From Lewinella sp. IMCC34191 (GTDB lineage Bacteria; Bacteroidota; Bacteroidia; Chitinophagales; Saprospiraceae), in NCBI RefSeq assembly GCF_003390935.1, contig NZ_QNQZ01000001.1:434001-498000 (forward strand): a DNA stretch of 64,000 bases. The letters run 5' to 3'. The notes beneath the pieces were generated by a model. That model searched no databases and was not told where the DNA came from. It saw only the letters and a list, made by a program, of their open reading frames with translations. The translations under genes and the position numbers were made by a program. Of the stretch, positions 7,529 through 16,888 are shown in pieces (the stretch's first letter is position 1; every line of letters starts with the position of its first letter).

Positions 7529-10416
7529 AGACGCATGGCATCCTCGCCGAGGACCTGGTTCAGGTAATCGCAGAGTAAGTCGGCGTTATCCTGATCGAAG
7601 CACATGGGCGGCTTGATTTTGATGACATTATCCCGGGGACCGTCCGTACTCATTAAGCATCCAAGCTCGCGCATCCGATTCTTGAGGTATTTGGCGCGTT
7701 TACCCTGGTCGTCGTGCAGTTCCACTCCTAAAAAGAAACCACTTCCCCGTACCTCACGGATGATCGGATGAAGGGTCGCGAGGTCCCGCAAGCGGTGAGT
7801 GAGGTGATCTCCTACCCGGCGGGCGTTTTCCCGTAATCCCTCTGACTCGACGGTTTGCAGTACGGCTAACCCAATGGCCGCGCTTACGGGGTTGCCGCCG
7901 AAGGTGTTGAAGTACTCCATTCCATTCGCGAAGGCTTCCGCTACGCGCGGGGTACAGACGACAACACCGAGCGGGTGCCCGTTGCCAATCGGTTTGCCGA
8001 TGGTGACGATATCGGGTACGACGTGTTGCGTTTCGAAGGCCCACCAGTGCGTGCCTAGTCTACCCACTCCGGTTTGCACCTCATCGGCTATGCACACGCC
8101 ACCGGAGGCGCGTATCTGCCGGTAAACGGAGGCAAGGTAATTCGGCGGCAAGACCACCTGACCCGCACAGCTCAGAATGGTCTCCCCGATAAAGGACCAG
8201 CATCCCGGTGGCAGATTGGGTAAGTCTTCCCCGGAGGATCGCGGGATGTCATAAAGGAAAGTTGATGCCGGTTTGCCATGGCCGCCGGATCGGTCAAATT
8301 TGTAGCTGCTCACCTCAATCGTGCGGCCGGTGTTGCCGTGATAGCCCATTTCGAAGGCGGCTACCTGACGGTTTCCCGTGACGGCCTCCGCCATCCGCAG
8401 TGCCAGTTCGTTGGCTTCGCTACCTGAGTTGACCACGTGTATGACCGATAGGCTTTCCGGCAAGGTCCGCAACAGCTGCTCGGTAAATTGCCCCAGCAGC
8501 GGATGGAGATACCGCGTGTTGGTATTCAGAACCGCCATCTGCCGCTGACCGGCCGTGACGACCGCAGGGTGCTCGTGCCCGACGTGGGCGACATTGTTGA
8601 CGGTATCCAGGTACCGTCGTCCGGTGTGGTCATAGAGGTACTGGCGATAGCCCCGCAATACAACCAGCGGGTTATGGTAGCTTACACGGAGACTGTAGCC
8701 CAGGTGATTCTTTCTAATCGCCAGTAATTCCTCGCCGGAGGGTGGCGGGGTGGATTCCGGGGGGAGCTCTGCGGCTAGCAAGCAGCGGGGGTCGGGGCAC
8801 AGGCCAAGCCAGACATCCCGCTCTTCCGGATATGCAACCCCCGGATAGTCAACGCCCATACCCAGCGTATCGAGTATAAGCTGAAAATGCAGGTGCGGCG
8901 GCCAGCCACCATTGGCAGATGGCGCACCTAACCTTCCCAATTTCTGGCCTGCTTCTACCTGCGCTCCGTCGCCCAAATGGCGAATGGACGGGTAGGAGAG
9001 GTGACCGTAGAGGGTATAAAAAGTCAATCCGGCAACCGGTTCGTGACGCAATAGCAGGGTACCGCCGTAGCCACCGGGCGTAGGATCGATACCGCAGCTT
9101 TCTACCGTTCCCGCCAGCGGAGCATACACGGTCTCCTCCGCATCCGGGGTCCAGAAGTCGAGCCCCAGGTGTACGCTCCGCCACCGGGGGCCGGCATTTC
9201 CGATCCCCTGAAAGGCGTCAGTAGTGTAGATCGGCCGGACTTCTCCATAGCCTCCGACAGCCATTGCCGCCGCTTCATCTTCGAGCTGGCGGCGCAGCCG
9301 CGTCACGAAGCGAGGCAATTCCCAGAAATTGGCGTTGCCCCCCAGCTGCGTGCTTCCCACGCTGAGGTCCAGCGGAATGATGGGTGACCGGGGACGTAAA
9401 ACCGGTGCGAAACGGGCTTTAACCGACCACGCGAAAAAAGCTTCCCGCAGGGGGTGGGCGGGAAGACCACAGGCAACGCGAAAGGTAGCCGTCACGAGGG
9501 CCGGTGCCGTGTCCCGCCAGCATTTCAGCAAGGTCCAGGCGGGCTGCTCGGAGACGGATAGGTACTCATTATTCGGCTCCAGGTGGTGATTCTCCGCCGC
9601 AATCGTTACGGTGAGCAACAGGCGGGCGGCAATCAGGTCGTACAATGCGGCAATCTCCTCTTCCGTCACGGTCACGAACTTTGCATAGCCCGCTACTACC
9701 GTCCGCATGGCGCCAAGTGGGTCGGGCATCAGCATTCCGGCATAAGCGCAGGCTACGGCCAATTCGCAAACCGAGAGCGTATGCACCGTATCTCCAAAAT
9801 CGATGATGCCGGTAATATGTCCCGCTGCATCTACCAGCAGGTTATGTTCGTGGGCGTCATTGTAGCACACCGATCTCGGGAGATTGGCGAAGTTCTGGGC
9901 CGCTAGTCGATCGAAGAAGTGTAGCAGCAGGTCCCGCCGGTTCTCCCGTACGAACCGGATCCGATCGCGGGAGTTGGTGGCGCCGGCCGGATCCCATTTG
10001 TAGCTGCGTTGTACGGCCGGGTAGTCCAGTCCGCCCAGGGCATCATGGAGGTGACCCACGCTTTCCCCCCACGAGCGGAGAGTGACGGCGGTCACCGGAT
10101 TGATGTCTGCTATGAGGCGACCGGGGACCCAGGTGTACAAGCGCAGTACCCGTTCCCCTTCCGCCGTCGATAGCCGACAATACCGGGCGGGGACCGGCAC
10201 GGCAAATGGGAGGTTGCTCCGGAACAGGTGATCCAGGATGGGGGTCTGGTCAAATTGCTCGGGCAGGCAGATCTTCAGGACGTATTCCGCGCCTTGCGTT
10301 GTGACCACGTGGTAGTTCAGGTCCACCTCACCCGGTAGCGGTTTCAAGGAATGGATGTCTTGCGATCCGATGCCCAGGCCGGTCAGCCCTTCGCGTATTT
10401 GGTCTTCGTTTATCAA
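7525..10416 (-). CDS. Trifunctional fusion: APH-type kinase, M23 metallopeptidase-like domain, class III PLP enzyme
   Basis: 963 residues in three parts. Residues 1-300 are an aminoglycoside-phosphotransferase-fold kinase, with the catalytic loop NDAHEHN near 186-192 and the metal-binding DFGD near 205. Residues about 400-540 are an M23/LytM-like domain with both zinc motifs, HLGLD near 415 and HLH near 507. Residues about 575-963 are a class III aminotransferase-fold enzyme with NSGSEAN, DEVQTG and the PLP lysine in IGKPIGNG near 807. In animals a related kinase and a related PLP lyase perform successive steps of hydroxylysine breakdown (kinase then phospho-lyase); related lyases act on phosphoethanolamine. 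A phosphorylate-then-eliminate enzyme for an amino alcohol or hydroxy-amino acid is the best inference. The M23 domain is puzzling because no signal peptide is present. Confidence 0.87.
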   Translation of the reverse strand: MINEDQIREGLTGLGIGSQDIHSLKPLPGEVDLNYHVVTTQGAEYVLKICLPEQFDQTPILDHLFRSNLPFAVPVPARYCRLSTAEGERVLRLYTWVPGRLIADINPVTAVTLRSWGESVGHLHDALGGLDYPAVQRSYKWDPAGATNSRDRIRFVRENRRDLLLHFFDRLAAQNFANLPRSVCYNDAHEHNLLVDAAGHITGIIDFGDTVHTLSVCELAVACAYAGMLMPDPLGAMRTVVAGYAKFVTVTEEEIAALYDLIAARLLLTVTIAAENHHLEPNNEYLSVSEQPAWTLLKCWRDTAPALVTATFRVACGLPAHPLREAFFAWSVKARFAPVLRPRSPIIPLDLSVGSTQLGGNANFWELPRFVTRLRRQLEDEAAAMAVGGYGEVRPIYTTDAFQGIGNAGPRWRSVHLGLDFWTPDAEETVYAPLAGTVESCGIDPTPGGYGGTLLLRHEPVAGLTFYTLYGHLSYPSIRHLGDGAQVEAGQKLGRLGAPSANGGWPPHLHFQLILDTLGMGVDYPGVAYPEERDVWLGLCPDPRCLLAAELPPESTPPPSGEELLAIRKNHLGYSLRVSYHNPLVVLRGYRQYLYDHTGRRYLDTVNNVAHVGHEHPAVVTAGQRQMAVLNTNTRYLHPLLGQFTEQLLRTLPESLSVIHVVNSGSEANELALRMAEAVTGNRQVAAFEMGYHGNTGRTIEVSSYKFDRSGGHGKPASTFLYDIPRSSGEDLPNLPPGCWSFIGETILSCAGQVVLPPNYLASVYRQIRASGGVCIADEVQTGVGRLGTHWWAFETQHVVPDIVTIGKPIGNGHPLGVVVCTPRVAEAFANGMEYFNTFGGNPVSAAIGLAVLQTVESEGLRENARRVGDHLTHRLRDLATLHPIIREVRGSGFFLGVELHDDQGKRAKYLKNRMRELGCLMSTDGPRDNVIKIKPPMCFDQDNADLLCDYLNQVLGEDAMRL

Positions 10417-10849
10417 GGTCGGTCGAGCTTATTGCGGAAGGCCACAAAGTACCCATTGGAAGTTTTCTCCTCCATTCAGAACATACACCGCCCCGTTCAG
10501 CACACACCCGCGCGGCGGCGGCATAAACTTACGCATCGAGCGTATATTCAATATGTCGCTATCAGATCCATTTTCGGGTAGTATCCATGGAGTGCCATTC
10601 TGATGCAAAAATGTACCCCACCTCCCGCGTTTCGGGGACAGATATACTTTGAGAACACGTCATACGATGATTGACTGAATTGAGACTTTAAACAAACATT
10701 TTACTGCCGGCTCCGCCGGTTTGGATGACTCACCCGGAACTCGCGTTCCGGGTGCTTTTTTTGGTGATATTTCGTAGATTAGATGGTGATTTACGGGGTC
10801 TCTACGTCATGTACGCTTATTTCGTCTCTTTTCATGAATACAAGAAAAA
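10417..10849. other. 433-base intergenic region with an orphan terminator and possible small RNA
   Basis: Between the divergent starts of the kinase/PLP fusion and the TPR histidine kinase. No credible protein gene is seen. It contains a small GC hairpin (10707-10719, CCGGC-TCC-GCCGG) and, 11 bases on, a classic intrinsic terminator on the plus strand. No gene on the plus strand ends upstream of it, so a short noncoding transcript starting between about 10430 and 10700 is possible. I could not find a full Bacteroidota promoter; TATACTTTG near 10650 is the nearest match. Confidence 0.5.
10731..10762 (+). terminator. Intrinsic terminator with no upstream protein gene
   Basis: CACCCGGAAC (10731-10740), loop TCGC, GTTCCGGGTG (10745-10754): a perfect 10-bp stem followed by C and seven T. 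By its T tract it works on the plus strand, about 90 bases before the histidine kinase start. Confidence 0.85.
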
Positions 10850-12742
10850 TTGGTGTCCGCTGATCGACTTATTTTTTTACTCGTCGTTTGGCTAAGCCCG
10901 TTCCCAGCTTCGCTCATCGGCAATGATGAAATTCGCTTTTCCGATCAGGACGAGGACCATGTTCTAGTCTTTGAGGAAGCAGAACGGCACCTCCGGAACG
11001 GACAGTTGGACAGTGCCGCCTACCTGCTTACCGGGCTATACGAATCGCTTGTGGAACAAGGAAAGGAAGAAAGTCCTTTCGGTCTATGGGTGAGATTACG
11101 GCGTTCCCGCGCCTGGGAAAGGGGGCGGGGGTTCACTCAAGCCCTGTCGGAACTCCTGGAAATCGTCGCGCTCGCAAAGCCATCGAAGGTTGCGGATATA
11201 CGGGCCGAGGCATATATGTTGATCGCCCTCATCCACGAGCAACAGCACGATGCCCGCCACACGGAAAAGTACCTGCAGGCCGCCCGGGAAATAATCAGGA
11301 AGCACGAACTGACGGGATTAGAATCCAAACTGGCCATTCGGTTTGCCTCCTATCACCGACTCTTTGGTGAGAAAGAGACAGCGCTGCGGTACAGCCACGA
11401 AGCTTTGGACGATGCCATTGCGTCTGATAATGCCCACGATGAGACGGTTGCTCACCTCGTCATCAGTTTACTTCATCGCGATCAATCTCCAGAAATCAGC
11501 CTTGATCACCTAATGCAGGCCAGTGACCGACTGCATGAAATAGATGACCCTATCCTCTCCCTAGTCGTCTCGCTTCAACTGAGCGAGATCAGCTTCCGCG
11601 ATCAAAATTACGTGCAGGCCCTGGCCTATAACGACCAGGCCATGACGCGCTACCAGTCAGGCTACCACGATACCCGCAGCGAAGCATTCGGCTATCTGGA
11701 CAGAATTTACGATGGGCGGGCCGAGATCCTGAGTCAAATGGGGCGCAACGATTCGGCGTATCACTACCTGGCATTAGGGCGCGAGGTGGAGCTGGCCGAG
11801 ATGCGGGAATCGAATAACATAAGAATCGCGGAAATCGAGGCCGAGTACAGTGACGAAAAGAAGCAACAATTGATCGCCGAGCAGCAGGCGGAAATAGACC
11901 GAAGGGAGCGGGCAACCCGGTGGAACCAACGCTTTCTTCTGCTGATCGCGGTTGTCCTGCTAATCCTCGGTGTCAGTTATATACGCGTTCGAGGGGCCAA
12001 TCGACTGCTGGCGGAACAGAGTTTGGAAATCCAAGATCAGAACGATCGGCTGGAAGCCTCGCTGGTGGAACAGCAGTTGCTGCGGGCGGAACTTCACCAC
12101 CGGATCAAGAACAACTTGCAGATCATTATCGGCTTACTGGATTTACAGTCCGATACGGTGCACGATAATAAGGATCGCGGCAAACTGGAAAGCCTGATGA
12201 AACGGGTACACGGCATGGCTACGATACACGATATTCTGTACCGGGAATCCAGTTTACACCAGAATTCGTTGCAGCGGTATATCGAAGGCATCTGCGAGCA
12301 ATACCGGCAAACGGTCGGGGAGGCGGAAGATTTTGGCTTTGAGGTTGATCTGCCGGAAGTATCCTTTAGCCCGGACACCCTGATCCCGTTGGGCATTATC
12401 GTCAACGAGTTGCTGATGAACAGCGGGAAGCATGCCCTGACTACCGGAAATCTACGCATCAACATAAGTATGGATGCCTGCCCGACGGGGGGCTACCGGC
12501 TGACCTATCGGGACAACGGCCCCGGCTATCCTTCGGCGGAATCGCCCGAAAAGGGGGGAAGTTTGGGGATGTATCTTCTCGCCGGGCTAAGCCGCCAGTT
12601 GGGGGGATACGTTGAGACGAAAAACGACGGTGGGGCGGTCACGGCAATCTGCTTCGGAACGATACAGACGCCATCGGAAAAGAAAAGCCAAATGCCCATT
12701 CAGAACAAAAACCGAGCTATTGAGAACATATTATCGGCATAG
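10850..12742 (+). CDS. TPR-type sensor histidine kinase (HisKA_2 family)
   Basis: 630 residues. An N-terminal signal-like hydrophobic stretch is followed by helical tetratricopeptide-like repeats (about 40-330), a membrane helix (about 364-382), a coiled coil (about 385-415) and a HisKA_2 transmitter. H417 in HHRIKNN is the likely phosphorylated histidine. The ATPase part has NELLMNSGKHA (N box) and DNGPG and GGSLGMYLL (G boxes). An in-frame stop lies at 10835-10837 and no ATG precedes the sensor, so the start must be TTG 10850 or GTG 10853. The LytTR regulator follows 55 bases downstream and is the likely partner. The signal sensed is unknown. Confidence 0.88.
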   Translation: MVSADRLIFLLVVWLSPFPASLIGNDEIRFSDQDEDHVLVFEEAERHLRNGQLDSAAYLLTGLYESLVEQGKEESPFGLWVRLRRSRAWERGRGFTQALSELLEIVALAKPSKVADIRAEAYMLIALIHEQQHDARHTEKYLQAAREIIRKHELTGLESKLAIRFASYHRLFGEKETALRYSHEALDDAIASDNAHDETVAHLVISLLHRDQSPEISLDHLMQASDRLHEIDDPILSLVVSLQLSEISFRDQNYVQALAYNDQAMTRYQSGYHDTRSEAFGYLDRIYDGRAEILSQMGRNDSAYHYLALGREVELAEMRESNNIRIAEIEAEYSDEKKQQLIAEQQAEIDRRERATRWNQRFLLLIAVVLLILGVSYIRVRGANRLLAEQSLEIQDQNDRLEASLVEQQLLRAELHHRIKNNLQIIIGLLDLQSDTVHDNKDRGKLESLMKRVHGMATIHDILYRESSLHQNSLQRYIEGICEQYRQTVGEAEDFGFEVDLPEVSFSPDTLIPLGIIVNELLMNSGKHALTTGNLRINISMDACPTGGYRLTYRDNGPGYPSAESPEKGGSLGMYLLAGLSRQLGGYVETKNDGGAVTAICFGTIQTPSEKKSQMPIQNKNRAIENILSA

Positions 12743-12797
12743 CGGGGCAGAATAAGTGCCCATTCAAGTTATGCTGTATTGCTTTGGCGCCTTGATT

Positions 12798-13508
12798 ATG
12801 CAACACGAAAAAACACGAGGGTATCGCATCTTAATACTGGAAGACGAATTCATTATTACCGACACGCTGGCCCGGCAGCTACGGCGCAACCGGCATACCG
12901 TGGTTGGCCAAGCCATATCCTACGAAGAGGCACGCACCCTTTACCACAGGGAACAGCCCGACCTGGCGCTCCTGGACATTCGGGTAGCCGGGGATAAGAG
13001 CGGTATTGACTTCGCGCATTTTCTCCGGGAGCAAAGCCCATCTATCCCATTCGTCTTTCTCACCTCACAGGTGGATAGCGGCTACCTCGAACGGGTGAAA
13101 GCCACCCTGCCGGCCGGCTGTCTGAGCAAGCCGATCCAGCTCAATAGCCTGCTTGCGACCATCGAAGTTGCCATGTTCAACCATCAGTCGCGTACCACCA
13201 TCGATCGGTTGGTGACCCTGCGGGACGGTCGTGCCACCCATCGCGTGCCCCTTAACGCTATCGAATACGTTGAAGCCGATCACGTATACGTTAAGGTTCA
13301 CCTTGCCGACAGCAGCAACCTGGTCCTGCGGAATACCCTCAGCGACCTTTTGAACGAGGTAGGGGAACAAACACTCGTACAGACGCACCGCAGCTACGCG
13401 GTCAATCCGGAAAAGATCACCCGATACGACCGGGACTTCGTGTACGTACGGGACAAGCAGTTACCCATCAGCCGGTCCCGCCGGCAGTCCGTTATCGAAC
13501 GTCTCTAG
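12798..13508 (+). CDS. LytTR-family response regulator
   Basis: 236 residues from the chosen ATG. The receiver domain (about 10-125) has acidic residues in LEDE, phospho-acceptor D60 in LLDIRV and the conserved lysine in SKPI. A LytTR DNA-binding domain (about 140-236) carries the typical VEADHVYVKV and THRSYAVN segments. The open frame extends upstream to a GTG at 12756 and an ATG at 12771, but the receiver starts right after the ATG at 12798, so that start is preferred. It lies 55 bases after the TPR kinase and is probably phosphorylated by it. It likely regulates its own neighbourhood; target sites were not identified. Confidence 0.9.
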   Translation: MQHEKTRGYRILILEDEFIITDTLARQLRRNRHTVVGQAISYEEARTLYHREQPDLALLDIRVAGDKSGIDFAHFLREQSPSIPFVFLTSQVDSGYLERVKATLPAGCLSKPIQLNSLLATIEVAMFNHQSRTTIDRLVTLRDGRATHRVPLNAIEYVEADHVYVKVHLADSSNLVLRNTLSDLLNEVGEQTLVQTHRSYAVNPEKITRYDRDFVYVRDKQLPISRSRRQSVIERL

Positions 13509-13565
13509 CCTAAAGTCAACATACCGGCCACTATCCCATTCCATCTGATAGCGCAAGCCCCCCAG

Positions 13566-14630
13566 ATGAACCGACTGCTCTTTTTACTGATCTTCTTTTC
13601 TACGGTGCTCTCCGCTCAGGATACCCTTCGGGTGGGGGTAGCGCATTTCCCACCCTATACTTTTGACGACGGTAACGGCCACTGGAACGGCATGGCCATG
13701 GATCTGTGGCGCCAGGTTGCCGGTGAAGAGATGCTGGTTTACCGCCTGGTGCCGTATGAAAAATCGGATAGTCTTCTGGCCGCCCTTGCGCGGGAGGAAA
13801 TCGATGTATTGCTGGCCACACCGATTAGCTCGGAAGCGGAGCAAAGCGTGGATTTTCTGCAGACCTATCACCGGTCTTCCCTGGGCCTCGCCCTGCCGCC
13901 CTCCAATAGTCTGTGGGCAATCGTCAAGGGCTTATTTACCCTGCAGTTTCTCTATATCGTGATCGGCCTGTCCGTGCTCTTGCTGATCATAGGATCCCTG
14001 GTCTACTTGCTGGAGAGAAAGAGCAACGGCGACCAGTTTGGGGGAGAGCGTACGGTCTGGCAGGGTATCGGTGCGGGATTTTGGTGGGCCGGTGTCACCA
14101 TGACCACCATCGGCTACGGAGATAAGGCTCCGGCAAGCCTGCCCGGACGGGTAATCGCCATGCTGTGGATGCTTATGGCCCTGGCGGTCACTTCGAGTCT
14201 TACGGCGGCGATAATCAGTGCCGCCGATGCCTCCAGCGTGGTCGAATTTCCGCGCGACCTGCAGCAGAAATCCGTCGGCGTCGTTCAGGATGCACCTGCT
14301 GCCGTCTACCTGCGGTCTCGCGGCCAGGAGGTGAATACCTATGAGTCGGCCAAGGAGGGTTTACTTGCCCTTGACCGGGATGAAATAGAAGTTTTCGTGC
14401 ACGATGCGACGGCCCTGCACCATCTTTCGCGGGTGTATCCGAACCTCCGCGCCTACATCCAGCCGACGGATGCGCGCCCCGAGGCCTACGCCTTCGCCGT
14501 GCGGGACGACAGCCAGCTCTACGAACCGCTTAACCAGGCCGTTATCGAATTCACAACCACCAGCGACTGGCAGAGCGTAGTTTCCTCCTACGACGATGGT
14601 TCCCGCTCGGCATCCGGCTCGCGGGAATAA
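13566..14630 (+). CDS. GluR0-like ligand-gated potassium channel
   Basis: 354 residues. A signal peptide (about 1-18, ending SAQ) precedes a type-3 solute-binding domain split in two by a pore module: first half about 20-117, membrane helix about 119-145, pore helix and filter, second membrane helix about 194-218, then the rest of the binding domain to about 340. The filter reads MTTIGYGD (179-186), the potassium-channel signature. This S1-M1-P-M2-S2 order is that of prokaryotic ionotropic glutamate receptors. The expected role is a potassium channel in the inner membrane opened by a periplasmic ligand, probably an amino acid. It follows the LytTR regulator by 57 bases and precedes the methyltransferase by 14; cotranscription with the latter is likely. 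Confidence 0.9.
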   Translation: MNRLLFLLIFFSTVLSAQDTLRVGVAHFPPYTFDDGNGHWNGMAMDLWRQVAGEEMLVYRLVPYEKSDSLLAALAREEIDVLLATPISSEAEQSVDFLQTYHRSSLGLALPPSNSLWAIVKGLFTLQFLYIVIGLSVLLLIIGSLVYLLERKSNGDQFGGERTVWQGIGAGFWWAGVTMTTIGYGDKAPASLPGRVIAMLWMLMALAVTSSLTAAIISAADASSVVEFPRDLQQKSVGVVQDAPAAVYLRSRGQEVNTYESAKEGLLALDRDEIEVFVHDATALHHLSRVYPNLRAYIQPTDARPEAYAFAVRDDSQLYEPLNQAVIEFTTTSDWQSVVSSYDDGSRSASGSRE

Positions 14631-14644
14631 AGCTAGCCGCCCGT

Positions 14645-15697
14645 ATGCAGCGTTACCCCCCGACATCCGACCGAAGCCTGACCGTATTCAGTGCAGCGGA
14701 TCACCTGCTGATTGAATGGGCCAGCGAAGTGTCCGCACCGGATACGACCACCGCCGTCTACCACGATCGCTTTGGTGCCGTGGCCCTCAGCGTGCCTGAC
14801 GGGGTGGTTTTCTTCAGCACCTTCCACAGTCAGGAGGAGGCCTTGGCCCGCAACGCCGGACAGCGGAAAATCCCCATCCGGACGGTGCTCGATAAAGCGC
14901 CGGAATTTATCGACCGAGCCCTGATACGAATCCCTAAGTCGCTGGACCTGTTTGAATTCTACCTACAGCACGTTGTCCGGCACGCCTCGCCGGGGACCCG
15001 GATAGCGGCCGGATTCATGACGCGCCATTTCACACCGCGATTGCTCGAGATCGCACAGCGTTATGCTGGCAAAGTCAGTCAGACGAAAGCCAAGAAAAAA
15101 GCCAGGCTACTGCTCTTAGCAGATTTAAAAGACGGCGGCGGAGCGCAGGTAAAAAGCCTTCGCGTTAAATACGGAGACAAGCAATACGAGCAACTTCCCG
15201 GGGTTTTCGCTGCTAATGGCGTTGACATGGCCACCGCATTTCTTTTGGATAACTGGCCGTCCGTTTCTTTGCCAACCACCATTTGCGACCTGGCCTGTGG
15301 AAGCGGGATTATCGGCGACCAACTGCTGAGCCGATACCCCGGTAGCACGCTTACCGCCCTCGATGATTCCGTTTTAGCCGTCGCAAGTGCCCGGATCAAT
15401 CTAGAGCCCTTGCGGTCACGGGTGTACTACGCGCACACCCTTGATGACATCGATGGTAATAGTCAGGACCTGATCGTAACGAATCCCCCCTTTCACTTTG
15501 GGTTCGAGCATAATATAGACGTCAGCCTCGGCCTGTTCCGACAAGCCAGGGAAAAACTGCGACCCGGGGGGGCACTGATCGTCGTAGCGAATCGGCACCT
15601 GAACTACGCGACTCACCTGACCAAATGGTTTCGGCAAGTGGACACAGTGGCCGAGAATGAAAAATTCGTCGTTTATGTATGCCGCAGCGACGCATAA
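14645..15697 (+). CDS. rlmG: RlmG/RsmC-type rRNA guanine-N2 methyltransferase
   Basis: 350 residues. A divergent N-terminal half is followed by a class I S-adenosylmethionine methyltransferase domain: glycine loop CDLACGSGIIG near 217-227, acidic LDD near 241-243, catalytic NPPFHFG near 281, and the C-terminal VVANRHLNY and ENEKFVV. The last stretches closely follow E. coli RlmG (23S rRNA G1835), so RlmG is preferred over RsmC. In the linker between the two halves the DNA carries one copy of the dispersed 24-27 bp repeat (15134-15156), encoding GGGAQVKS, which I do not expect from the family. It starts 14 bases after the channel gene. Confidence 0.82.
   Translation: MQRYPPTSDRSLTVFSAADHLLIEWASEVSAPDTTTAVYHDRFGAVALSVPDGVVFFSTFHSQEEALARNAGQRKIPIRTVLDKAPEFIDRALIRIPKSLDLFEFYLQHVVRHASPGTRIAAGFMTRHFTPRLLEIAQRYAGKVSQTKAKKKARLLLLADLKDGGGAQVKSLRVKYGDKQYEQLPGVFAANGVDMATAFLLDNWPSVSLPTTICDLACGSGIIGDQLLSRYPGSTLTALDDSVLAVASARINLEPLRSRVYYAHTLDDIDGNSQDLIVTNPPFHFGFEHNIDVSLGLFRQAREKLRPGGALIVVANRHLNYATHLTKWFRQVDTVAENEKFVVYVCRSDA
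15134..15156 (+). repeat. Dispersed GGCGGCGGAGCGCAGG repeat, copy A (inside rlmG)
   Basis: The 16-base core (15134-15149) is followed by TAAAAAG. The core is identical to the one at 31399, agrees with the minus-strand copy at 27865-27888 from its second base onward, and differs by one base from the copy at 49709. It is read in frame as GGAQVK within the variable linker of the methyltransferase. Confidence 0.75.
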
Positions 15698-15710
15698 AGC
15701 CGATCTCGTC

Positions 15711-16169
15711 TCAGAAGGATTTGTAATCCGTCAGGTAGGATAGGTTCGCGCCAAAGTTGGGGGTGTAGCCCCTTAAAATTTGCCACCGCCACTTGAGCAG
15801 GGTGCCGAAACTGAGGCGCCAAAGCCGCCGGCATTGCTTCAGATAATTAACGACCGCACGACGCTGGCCCAATGCGAGTAGCCGGTCGGCCAGTAACATG
15901 TTGGGGCCGAAGGTATGAAGCTGCGGGGAGCCAGGGGTCTTGGCGGAGGATAGGAGATAGTCGGTAGCCCGATCGATACGACCGTTCTGTAATTCGACCA
16001 AACCGAGGAGGGTGTTAGCCTGGTGGATAGCGTTTCCGTAATTCCAGCTGTCTCGGTTATTTTCGGCCAGGTCCAGGTAGACAAGCGCCATAGCACTCAC
16101 CGAATAATAATCGCGTTTCGCGTAGGCTTTCAGGAGGCAGCGGCCGAGCTGAACAAATTCAGATTCCAT
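15711..16169 (-). CDS. Uncharacterised TPR-like protein, paralogue 1
   Basis: 152 residues, no signal peptide. Alpha-helical and TPR-like, with the family blocks YGNAIHQANTLLG, GSPQLHTFGPNMLLA and the C-terminal TPNFGANLSYL. The same blocks occur in the next gene upstream (16304-16831), so the two are tandem paralogues on the same strand separated by 134 bases. Similar proteins are common as hypothetical proteins in bacteria; no function is known to me. The ATG at 16169 fits the alignment with the paralogue, whose N-terminus is longer. Confidence 0.75.
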   Translation of the reverse strand: MESEFVQLGRCLLKAYAKRDYYSVSAMALVYLDLAENNRDSWNYGNAIHQANTLLGLVELQNGRIDRATDYLLSSAKTPGSPQLHTFGPNMLLADRLLALGQRRAVVNYLKQCRRLWRLSFGTLLKWRWQILRGYTPNFGANLSYLTDYKSF

Positions 16170-16303
16170 GATACAGGCTTAGGTGGCATAATCAACTACC
16201 CTTAGAACAGCACAATTTCCCTTGAGATTGCACGGTCGTAAAATTATCCTGTAAAAACGGAAGAATACGTTCTTTTGTAAGGTGAAATTTAAAAAATGGC
16301 GAA

Positions 16304-16831
16304 TTACCCGAAAGATTTTGGATCGAGCAGGTAAGTCAGATTTGCGCCAAAATTTGGCGTGCGGCCCCGGCGTATTTCAAATTTCCACTTCCAGAGCCGG
16401 CCGAAACTGAGCTTCCAGAGTTTGCCGCAGTAGGTTAGGTAATCGAGTACGGGGGATATACGGCCATGCTCGAGGAGACGCTTGGCAAGCATCATATTCG
16501 GTCCCATGCCCGCAAGTTGGGGCGAAGAAGGGATAAGGGCGGAGGCAACCAGATGCTCTTCGGCCTGGGGCAGGTTTCCATTCTCCAGTTCGAGAAGTCC
16601 GAGTACAGTGTTGGCCTGGTGTACGGCGTTCCCGTAGTTAGGACTGTTGCGGTGAAGCTCGGCGGCCTGGAGATATTCGCGGGCCAGGCGGCGAACGCTC
16701 TGACGGTCGGCTTGGGCGTAAGCGCGCAGGAGATGAACGCCGCGCATCACGAAACGATTTCCGCTGGGAACGACGGCTTGCGCCGGCGGCGCCATTAGGT
16801 TCTGGTTGATCATGAGCAGATGTCTGTGCAA
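16304..16831 (-). CDS. Uncharacterised TPR-like protein, paralogue 2
   Basis: 175 residues. Shares GNAVHQANTVLGLLELENG, SSPQLAGMGPNMMLAKRLL and TPNFGANLTYLLDPKSF with the downstream paralogue. The N-terminus is uncertain: in-frame ATG codons at 16831, 16813, 16795 and 16747 are all possible, and alignment with the paralogue favours one of the later ones. Function unknown. The tandem arrangement suggests a local duplication followed by divergence. Confidence 0.75.
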   Translation of the reverse strand: MHRHLLMINQNLMAPPAQAVVPSGNRFVMRGVHLLRAYAQADRQSVRRLAREYLQAAELHRNSPNYGNAVHQANTVLGLLELENGNLPQAEEHLVASALIPSSPQLAGMGPNMMLAKRLLEHGRISPVLDYLTYCGKLWKLSFGRLWKWKFEIRRGRTPNFGANLTYLLDPKSFG

Positions 16832-16888
16832 TTATATCGCTCCTGAACAATCGAAAATTGCCCGTTAAGATAAAAAGTCGACCTCCCT

